NCBI RefSeq assembly: GCF_900103225.1 | Contig: NZ_FNJH01000003.1 | Location: 219,185 to 283,184, forward strand | Direction of reading: 5' to 3' | DNA length: 64,000 nt | Source of the DNA: Pseudomonas congelans | GTDB taxonomy: Bacteria; Pseudomonadota; Gammaproteobacteria; Pseudomonadales; Pseudomonadaceae | Shown: positions 58,232-64,000 of the stretch, in pieces | How positions within the stretch are numbered: the stretch's first letter is position 1 | How the letters are laid out: every line of letters begins with the position of its first letter | Position numbers and translations under genes: made by a program | Notes under the pieces: model-generated | Database searches by the model: none | What the model was told of the DNA's origin: nothing | The model's input: the letters and a program-made list of their open reading frames with translations, nothing else

Positions 58232-59234
58232 GTGGTTGTCGGTAATCGCTATTGCCTTTCTGTCTCTGATTCTGACGGCGCTGCTGCGAAAGTATGCGCT
58301 TGCCAAAAGTCTGATCGACATTCCCAACGCCCGAAGCTCACATTCCATACCCACGCCCAGGGGCGGTGGTGTTGCGATCGTCATCACCTTCATCATGGCG
58401 ATGGCGGTCCTGGGGTGGGCCGGTCATCTGCCTTCCTCTGCGTTTGTCGCAATTGTCGGATCGGGAGGTCTGGTGGCTGTGATCGGTTTCATGGACGATC
58501 ACGGGCATATCGCCGCACGATGGCGCCTGCTGGGGCATTTTGCTGCGGCTGCATGGGCCTTGTTCTGGCTGGACGGACTTGCTCCGCTCGACGTCATGGG
58601 CTGGACGTTCGACGCGGGCCCGCTCTGGCAGGTACTCGCGGCGTTCTATCTGGTGTGGATGCTGAACCTCTATAACTTCATGGACGGAATCGACGGTATC
58701 GCCGGTATCGAGGCGGTTACTGTATGCCTGGGCATGAGCATTATCTACGCGCTGGGCGGCCACACCGGGCTGTCCTGGGAGGTACTCATGCTGGCTGCTG
58801 CCGCAGCGGGTTTCCTCTACTGGAACTTCCCTCCGGCGAAGATATTCATGGGCGATGCGGGCAGCGGTTTCCTCGGAATAGTGCTCGGCGTGCTATCCAT
58901 TCAGGGTTCCTGGACCTCACCTCAGTTATTCTGGTGCTGGTTGATTCTGCTGGGTGTGTTTGTCGTCGACGCGACCGTCACCCTTGTGCGACGTCTGTTA
59001 CGCAGAGAAAGGCTCTACGAGGCGCATCGCAGCCACGCGTACCAGTTTGCGTCGCGTCATTACGGCAGGCATGTGCCGGTTACGCTTGCAGTGGGACTGA
59101 TCAATCTTGTCTGGTTGCTGCCCATTGCACTATGGGTTGCGCTGGGCGATGGAGAAGGGCTTATATGGGCGGTAATGGCGTACTGCCCGCTGATTCTGCT
59201 GGCGCTAAGGTTTAGCGCCGGCAAGGCGGAATAA
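58224..59234 (+). CDS. wbpL: WbpL-type polyprenyl-phosphate sugar-1-phosphate transferase
   Basis: A 336-residue polytopic membrane enzyme of the MraY/WecA/WbpL family, which transfers a sugar-1-phosphate to undecaprenyl phosphate and so starts O-antigen assembly. About ten helices are seen. Family motifs are IPNARSSHSIPTPRGGG, GFMDDHGH (metal), LYNFMDGIDGIAGIE, FMGDAGSGFLG and the cytoplasmic HRSHAYQFA basic loop. It overlaps wbpV by 8 bases, indicating coupling. Confidence 0.9.
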   Translation: MIEWLSVIAIAFLSLILTALLRKYALAKSLIDIPNARSSHSIPTPRGGGVAIVITFIMAMAVLGWAGHLPSSAFVAIVGSGGLVAVIGFMDDHGHIAARWRLLGHFAAAAWALFWLDGLAPLDVMGWTFDAGPLWQVLAAFYLVWMLNLYNFMDGIDGIAGIEAVTVCLGMSIIYALGGHTGLSWEVLMLAAAAAGFLYWNFPPAKIFMGDAGSGFLGIVLGVLSIQGSWTSPQLFWCWLILLGVFVVDATVTLVRRLLRRERLYEAHRSHAYQFASRHYGRHVPVTLAVGLINLVWLLPIALWVALGDGEGLIWAVMAYCPLILLALRFSAGKAE

Positions 59235-59337
59235 GGTAACGAAGTGTTATTCCGGTTGTCTCAGACAGTAATTGTTTCACAGGTACCGATTTCAAGTCAT
59301 GTTGCAACCGGTAGCATAACGGAGCACTAAAAAATTG

Positions 59338-61332
59338 ATGAGCAGGTTGCGAGCCAGACTACTGGCTCTACCACGTCGCAAAAAACGAATAATTCAGGTG
59401 GCTGCCGACGTCCTTTTGGTCTGGCTGGCCCTGTGGATGGCGTTTGTCGTACGACTGGGTATCGATGAGCTGATCAATCCCCTCGAGAAGCACACGTGGC
59501 TGTTCATCAGTGCGCCCGTTGCGGCTATCCCGCTGTTCATCCGGTTCGGCATGTATCGCGCAGTGATGCGCTACTTCGGCAATGACGCGCTGATCGCCAT
59601 CATCAAGGCTGTCACGATGTCGTCGTTGATCCTTGGTTGCATGGTCTACGTTTACAGTAACCACCAGCAATTGGTCCCGCGTTCGGTGATCTTCAATTAC
59701 TGGTGGCTGAGCATGGTCATGATCGGCGGTCTGCGACTGGCCATGCGGCAGTATTTTCTTGGCGACTGGTTCGCTGCGGCGCAGCACGTGCCTTTCGCCA
59801 AGAGCGATAACGGACTGCAGAAGGTCGCCATTTACGGCGCTGGTGCAGCGGGAAACCAGTTGGTCGCCGCATTGCGCATGGGCCGTCTGATGCATCCGGT
59901 GGCATTCATTGACGATGATGAATCGATTTCCAACCGGGTCATTTCCGGCCTTCAGGTCTACAAACCGCGAAACATCCAGCGAATGATAGATTCCACGGGG
60001 GCTCAGGAAATCCTCCTGGCAATCCCGTCTTCGTCGCGTGGGCGTCGTCGGGAAATCCTCGGTTTTCTGGAAGGCTTTCCGCTGCACGTACGAAGCGTTC
60101 CGGGCTTTATGGATCTGGCCGCTGGCAGGGTCAAGGTCGATGACCTTCAGGAAGTCGACATCGCAGACCTTCTGGGCCGCGATGCAGTCCCGGCACGCGA
60201 TAACCTGCTTGAGCACTGCATCAAGGGCAAGACGGTGCTGGTGACTGGCGCAGGCGGCTCGATCGGTTCTGAGCTGTGCCGACAGATACTGCTGCTCAAA
60301 CCTACCCAGTTGCTGTTGCTGGACCATAGCGAATTCAATCTCTACAGCATTCTCTCGGAGCTTGAACAGCGTTCGGCTCGCGAGTCACTCTCGGTGAAAT
60401 TGCTGCCCATACTCGGTTCCGTACGCAATCACCCCAAACTGCTGTCGATCATGAAAACCTGGAAGGTCGACACGGTCTATCACGCTGCGGCCTACAAGCA
60501 TGTGCCCATGGTCGAGCACAATATTGCCGAAGGCGTCATCAACAATGTCGTGGGCACGCTCAATACCGCTCAGGCAGCGTTGCAGGCAGGGGTATCCAAC
60601 TTTGTCCTGATCTCTACAGACAAGGCGGTCCGCCCGACCAATGTGATGGGCAGCACCAAACGCCTTGCCGAATTGATATTGCAGGCACTGAGCCGCGAAA
60701 CCGCGCCAGTGATCTTCGGTGACAAGGCCAACGTCTATCAGGTCAACAAGACCCGCTTTACCATGGTTCGCTTTGGTAACGTGCTTGGATCGTCCGGTTC
60801 GGTGATCCCGCTGTTCCACAAGCAGATCCAGTCAGGCGGGCCGCTGACAGTGACGCATCCCAAGATCACCCGTTACTTCATGACTATCCCAGAGGCTGCT
60901 CAGCTGGTCATTCAGGCGGGCTCCATGGGGCATGGCGGCGATGTCTTCGTTCTAGATATGGGAGAGCCGGTCAAGATTGTCGAACTGGCCGAGAAGATGA
61001 TCCACCTGTCCGGTCTGGCCATTCGCTCGGAGAAAAATCCACACGGTGACATTTCCATCGAGTTCACCGGCTTGCGTCCTGGCGAAAAGCTCTATGAAGA
61101 ACTGTTGATCGGAGACAACGTAGTTGCCACCGAGCACCCGATGATCATGAGCGCAAACGAAGATTGCCTGCCGTGGGATGTATTGAAAGTCCGCCTGACA
61201 AAACTGCTGGATGCGGTCGATCAGGACGATTACAACAGCGTGCGGCAGTTGCTGCGCGAAACGGTAAATGGTTATACGCCAGAGGGTGAAATCGTTGACT
61301 GGATGTATCAGGAGCGCAGCGGCGAAACGTGA
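59338..61332 (+). CDS. wbpM: WbpM-type UDP-N-acetylglucosamine 4,6-dehydratase (membrane-bound)
   Basis: A 664-residue protein, matching the length of WbpM. Four membrane helices fill residues 15-140 (AADVLLVWLALWMAFVVRLG). A first Rossmann region (VAIYGAGAAGNQLVAALRMG) is followed by the catalytic dehydratase domain. This has VTGAGGSIGSELCRQI near 302, AAAYKHVPMVEHN, LISTDKAVRPTNVMGSTKR and FTMVRFGNVLGSSGSVIPLF. It forms the UDP-4-keto-6-deoxy sugar used by WbpV. ATG at 59338 is chosen; a TTG at 59335 is possible. Confidence 0.94.
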   Translation: MSRLRARLLALPRRKKRIIQVAADVLLVWLALWMAFVVRLGIDELINPLEKHTWLFISAPVAAIPLFIRFGMYRAVMRYFGNDALIAIIKAVTMSSLILGCMVYVYSNHQQLVPRSVIFNYWWLSMVMIGGLRLAMRQYFLGDWFAAAQHVPFAKSDNGLQKVAIYGAGAAGNQLVAALRMGRLMHPVAFIDDDESISNRVISGLQVYKPRNIQRMIDSTGAQEILLAIPSSSRGRRREILGFLEGFPLHVRSVPGFMDLAAGRVKVDDLQEVDIADLLGRDAVPARDNLLEHCIKGKTVLVTGAGGSIGSELCRQILLLKPTQLLLLDHSEFNLYSILSELEQRSARESLSVKLLPILGSVRNHPKLLSIMKTWKVDTVYHAAAYKHVPMVEHNIAEGVINNVVGTLNTAQAALQAGVSNFVLISTDKAVRPTNVMGSTKRLAELILQALSRETAPVIFGDKANVYQVNKTRFTMVRFGNVLGSSGSVIPLFHKQIQSGGPLTVTHPKITRYFMTIPEAAQLVIQAGSMGHGGDVFVLDMGEPVKIVELAEKMIHLSGLAIRSEKNPHGDISIEFTGLRPGEKLYEELLIGDNVVATEHPMIMSANEDCLPWDVLKVRLTKLLDAVDQDDYNSVRQLLRETVNGYTPEGEIVDWMYQERSGET

Positions 61333-61491
61333 TTCCATAAGCATTTTCGGGTGTGTAGGCAGAGGTAGAAATACGCTGAACGATCTGGCAACAGGCAGCA
61401 ACGCTCGGCTGCTTCTCCAGGAGGGGACGCTGGTCTAAGTTTCAGGCACAGCATGTGGAATGCTGCCTTGAACTGCTATGGAGCTTTATCT

Positions 61492-61854
61492 ATGCGAACC
61501 CCTATCTTCAGTGCCTTGATCTTTGCCTTGCTCACCACTGCCTCGGTGGCGGTCAACGCCGCCCCTGCGTCCCAGCCCGCCATATCAGAGCCTGCGGTGT
61601 CCCATTCGCCGACGATGCAGGACAAAACGTCCACTACTGCGGATGAACAACGCAAGGACAGGGTCAATCTCAATACGGCCGATGCCCAGACACTGCAGAA
61701 AGAACTGGCGGGAATCGGGAAGAACAAGGCTGATGCAATCGTGGCTTACCGGGAAGCCAACGGCGACTTCACATCGATTGATGAGCTGATCGAGGTCAAG
61801 GGGATCGGCAAGGCCATTCTGGACAGGAATCGCGAAAAACTTGCGATTGACTGA
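61492..61854 (+). CDS. ComEA-family helix-hairpin-helix DNA-binding protein
   Basis: A 120-residue exported protein: signal peptide 1-21 (ending VNA|AP), a low-complexity linker, and a helix-hairpin-helix domain (about 55-118). The domain reads VNLNTADAQTLQKELAGIGKNKADAIVAYR to DELIEVKGIGKAILDRN. ComEA-type proteins bind incoming DNA in the periplasm during natural transformation. Pseudomonas keeps this gene after wbpM. The ATG has GGAG about 9 bases upstream. Confidence 0.88.
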   Translation: MRTPIFSALIFALLTTASVAVNAAPASQPAISEPAVSHSPTMQDKTSTTADEQRKDRVNLNTADAQTLQKELAGIGKNKADAIVAYREANGDFTSIDELIEVKGIGKAILDRNREKLAID

Positions 61855-61876
61855 CAAGGGTTTCACTCATTAAACA

Positions 61877-61909
61877 CACAGGCCGATCATTGATCGGCCT
61901 GTGCGTTTA
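61877..61909. terminator. Bidirectional hairpin between comEA and the TetR gene
   Basis: CACAGGCCGATCA / TGATCGGCCTGTG is a 13-bp perfect dyad, with short T-rich flanks on both strands. It lies between convergent genes. Confidence 0.8.
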
Positions 61910-61955
61910 TAAACCTTCGCCGAGAGTTGGCCTCGGGAAAGCGAGTTCTCAATGG

Positions 61956-62525
61956 TCAGTTGGTGCTCTTTTTTATCTCCTGTTTGAGATAGTCGCGGGT
62001 CGTTTCCAGAATGCGCTGTGACAGCTCCTCGTCAAAAGCGCTGCGGGCGAGTGCCAGGCCACCTACCAGTGCGGACAGCACCGGCAGGCTTTTGGACTCC
62101 AGACCCTTTTCCGCAAGGGTCTTGTCGAACAGTTCCAGGAGGTGAAGGATGATTTTATCTGTCGTCATGCTGGGCTGATCGCGCTGGCCCAGTTCCAGGC
62201 ACATGGTCGGTAACGGGCATCCGCCGTCTTCCGCGTCGCGGCTGGATATCGATAGGTAGAGATCAATGAATTCACTGAGCGAGTCCTGCCTGGCGAAAAC
62301 GTCGCTGGTGATTCCTTTTACATTGTCGAGGGCGTGACTCAATGCCTGTTCAACAAGATCATCCTTGGATTTGAAATGCGCGTAGAAACCGCCATGGGTC
62401 AAGCCAAGTGCCTTCATCAAAGGTTGCAAGCCCGTAGCACCAATGCCGTCGCGACGGAAGCGCATGGACGCTTCCTTGACAATGCGTTGGTGCGTTTGGG
62501 CCTTATGATCGAGCGCGTAACGCAT
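61956..62525 (-). CDS. TetR/AcrR family transcriptional regulator
   Basis: A 189-residue repressor-type regulator. The N-terminal helix-turn-helix spans about residues 10-50 (HQRIVKEASMRFRRDGIGATGLQPLMKALGLTHGGFYAHFKSKDDLVEQAL). The ligand domain has GGCPLPTMCLELGQRD with two Cys that could sense electrophiles or redox state. The start at 62525 is just before the HTH; a longer upstream frame lacks similarity. Targets unknown; the TlpA-like gene ends 120 bases upstream. Confidence 0.85.
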   Translation of the reverse strand: MRYALDHKAQTHQRIVKEASMRFRRDGIGATGLQPLMKALGLTHGGFYAHFKSKDDLVEQALSHALDNVKGITSDVFARQDSLSEFIDLYLSISSRDAEDGGCPLPTMCLELGQRDQPSMTTDKIILHLLELFDKTLAEKGLESKSLPVLSALVGGLALARSAFDEELSQRILETTRDYLKQEIKKSTN

Positions 62526-62645
62526 GCGCTGAGTCTCCAGAGAGGGCCAATGTGTCAGCGCATTTATACATGGATAGGTGAAACGATGCAGCAGGCTTTC
62601 GCTCACTATGAGAACTTCAGCTCAATAAGACAGGTGAATACCTGC

Positions 62646-63437
62646 CTATTTATCCAGGTAATGAGTGAGGCTGGCTCTGGACAATTCACCCAGATGACTG
62701 CCGGTCAGCCGTCCGTCCGGCGAATAGAAGAGGGTTGTGGGCAGCGCCACTGAACCGACCTTTCGGGCGAATTCGCCGTCCGGATCCAGAAAACTGTTGC
62801 TCAGCACCAGTTGCTGTTTCGACAGGTAGTCGCTGACGGTTCCGGCGCTTTCGGCCTGATTGACGAACAGAAAAGTAATGTCCTTGCGTTCCAGCTGCAT
62901 ATCGCGCAGCACTGGCATTTCGCGACGACATGGAGGGCACCAGGTCGCCCAAATGTTGATGACCACTGGTTTGCCCCGATAGTCGGAGATCCTGACCGGC
63001 TCTCCAGTCAGCGTCTGAAGTGTTGTATCAGGCAATGAAATGCGCTTTTGATAGTTGTCCAGAATCAAACCGCCCGCCACCCAGATGGCCAGTCCGATGC
63101 TCAGCCCGAACGTCAGGGCACGACGCTGTTCGGGACGACGCCAGCCGATTATCAAGCCGCCCAGCAGGGCGCAGATAACCCCGGGCCAGACTAGAAAACC
63201 GCCATCACGGATATCCAGTGCCTTCCAGGGGGAGTCGCTGTACTGCGCGAAATAGGTCAGGACGAACGCGATACGTGCGGTGGCGATACCCAGAATGAAG
63301 AGCCCGAATACGGCGGTCTTTTTGGCCCGGGTATGCCGGACAAGCCGGGCCTCTACCAACGTGGCCGTTATCAAGGCGCCCAGTAGCAACAGATGGGATA
63401 TTGCGAGGGCGAACGGTCCGGCGTTGATGCTCAACAT
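62646..63437 (-). CDS. Membrane-anchored TlpA-family thioredoxin with Lgt-like N-terminal domain
   Basis: A 263-residue protein. Residues 5-125 hold about four helices (FALAISHLLLLGALITATL; ATARIAFVLTYFAQY; GGFLVWPGVICALLGGLIIGWRR). Their pattern resembles the prolipoprotein diacylglyceryl transferase fold but without its full catalytic set. Residues 135-263 form a periplasmic TlpA/ResA thioredoxin domain with the redox motif ATWCPPCRREMP and a cis-Pro loop ALPTTLFY. It is likely a periplasmic thiol-disulfide reductase. The ATG at 63437 has AGGA about 9 bases upstream. Confidence 0.85.
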   Translation of the reverse strand: MLSINAGPFALAISHLLLLGALITATLVEARLVRHTRAKKTAVFGLFILGIATARIAFVLTYFAQYSDSPWKALDIRDGGFLVWPGVICALLGGLIIGWRRPEQRRALTFGLSIGLAIWVAGGLILDNYQKRISLPDTTLQTLTGEPVRISDYRGKPVVINIWATWCPPCRREMPVLRDMQLERKDITFLFVNQAESAGTVSDYLSKQQLVLSNSFLDPDGEFARKVGSVALPTTLFYSPDGRLTGSHLGELSRASLTHYLDK

Positions 63438-63852
63438 CGTTTTTGGTCCTTGAAAGGCTTTTTTACCGGGATCGCATTCAGTTGCAGGTGCATGTGTCTG
63501 CCTGGCAACGATCCATTGCGTACTGTAAAGGCGCGGCATGGTATCGCCGCTGCCTCTTCAGTGAAAACGCGGAACTGTTCCCGAATGTTAAGCAGCATGG
63601 GCAACCGGTATTGGCTCGCGGCTAGTCAAACCGCACTTTCATCGACAAGAGGTTGATCGTCCTCCAGCCCTTTGTGCAAAAGGCGTGCGCTCGAATGCCA
63701 GCATGCTGTGCAAAAAACTATTGTCCTACAAGGCTTTGACTTCTGGCGTCAATCCCGGAGAATCTCGCCCGCTGTTTTCGAGGGGGCGCTGAACTGCCGG
63801 TTTTTTCGAGGCGTTTCCCTTTTTGATAAACCGGCCACGGAGAGTCGACCGG
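63438..63852. promoter_or_regulatory. Divergent gap between the TlpA-like gene and the permease gene
   Basis: A 415-base region that should carry promoters for both divergent genes. Several short open frames occur but none has a convincing ribosome site or known similarity. No operator is recognised. Confidence 0.35.
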
Positions 63853-64000
63853 ATGAATGATCAGGCTAATGGCGTCGTAGAACGTCTGGATGTAGCTCCC
63901 GAGAGCATCGCGTCGTGGAATCGCAATGACACCACCTGGATGCTCGGATTGTTCGGTACCGCCATAGGTGCGGGTACCCTGTTTTTGCCAATCAACGCAG
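63853..64000 (+). CDS. Serine/threonine (HAAAP family) permease, 5' part only
   Basis: The first 49 codons are in the window. The N-terminus runs to [32 protein letters not shown], the beginning of helix 1 of the SdaC/hydroxy-aromatic amino acid permease family (GTAIGAGxLFLPI). The ATG has GGAG about 11 bases upstream. The rest continues beyond the right edge. It is probably a proton- or sodium-coupled L-serine importer. Confidence 0.8.
   Translation, partial: MNDQANGVVERLDVAPESIASWNRNDTTWMLGLFGTAIGAGTLFLPINA

Noticed and set aside
55209..61854. Complete O-antigen biosynthesis cluster or genomic island
   Set aside because: Only the nucleotide-sugar and initiation genes are present and there is no integrase, transposase or attachment repeat.

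Overview
The window is a chromosomal segment of a fluorescent-type Pseudomonas, most likely of the P. syringae group. This rests on the gene order purM-purN, the riboswitch-led cobOB-bluB-cbiB-cobC-cobQ-cobU-cobT-cobC-cobS cluster, and the block yciK-mupP-ubiG-mtaD/mtnA-gyrA-serC-pheA-tyrA-cmk-rpsA-ihfB. It also rests on moderately high GC, Pseudomonas-style REP palindromes and close resemblance of the proteins to Pseudomonas families. The species call is inference. I see no rRNA, tRNA, CRISPR array, insertion sequence or prophage.

Layout. 1-8.3 kb: purine genes purM-purN with a DUF3108 protein, then divergently a DUF2066 protein, a PerM/AI-2E-type membrane protein, hda, a sirtuin and two tandem NlpC/P60 lipoproteins. 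8.3-8.6 kb: a repeat-rich gap with a REP pair. 8.6-19.2 kb: a sorbosone-dehydrogenase-like lipoprotein, a cobalamin riboswitch and a tightly packed ten-gene operon for the late steps of B12 synthesis. 19.3-26.1 kb: an MFS transporter with a 40-residue companion, a periplasmic glutathione peroxidase, a FadL-type porin, small proteins and rmuC. 26.3-35.3 kb: small proteins (one an acyl-carrier-protein-like domain without its serine), a DTW tRNA-modifying enzyme, a DMT exporter, a flavodoxin-fold oxidoreductase, fumC, DUF2059, BolA, trhO, a DsbA-like protein and an ABC exporter. 35.4-39.7 kb: two cyclic-di-GMP enzymes flanking a TenA/heme-oxygenase-fold protein. 39.9-54.9 kb: housekeeping genes for peptidoglycan recycling, ubiquinone, methylthioadenosine salvage, gyrase, serine and aromatic amino acid synthesis, CMP kinase, ribosomal protein S1 and IHF-beta. 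54.9-61.9 kb: the position where P. aeruginosa carries its O-antigen cluster (between ihfB and wbpM-comEA). Here it holds only lapA, a beta-CASP metallo-beta-lactamase-fold protein and wbpV-wbpL-wbpM-type genes. 62-64 kb: a TetR regulator, a membrane TlpA-type thioredoxin and the first codons of a serine/threonine permease.

Functional links. The cob operon covers corrinoid adenylation, a,c-amidation, cobyric acid formation, aminopropanol attachment, dimethylbenzimidazole synthesis (BluB) and nucleotide loop assembly, under one riboswitch. mtaD and mtnA are divergent neighbours in methylthioadenosine salvage. serC, pheA and tyrA feed serine, phenylalanine and tyrosine synthesis. WbpM, WbpV and WbpL together could make a UDP-N-acetyl-6-deoxyhexosamine and transfer it to undecaprenyl phosphate, a minimal O-antigen starter module.

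The most unusual observation is the tyrA gene at 50159-51763. In Pseudomonas TyrA is normally fused to a complete EPSP synthase (AroA). Here the TyrA part is intact, but the AroA part lacks its N-terminal half and has substitutions at conserved active-site positions of the remaining half, while the reading frame stays open and overlaps cmk. Other points of note are the HxQxDH metal motif of the beta-CASP protein, the serine-less carrier-protein-like domain, a dispersed palindromic repeat family in three intergenic regions, and the reduced O-antigen locus.
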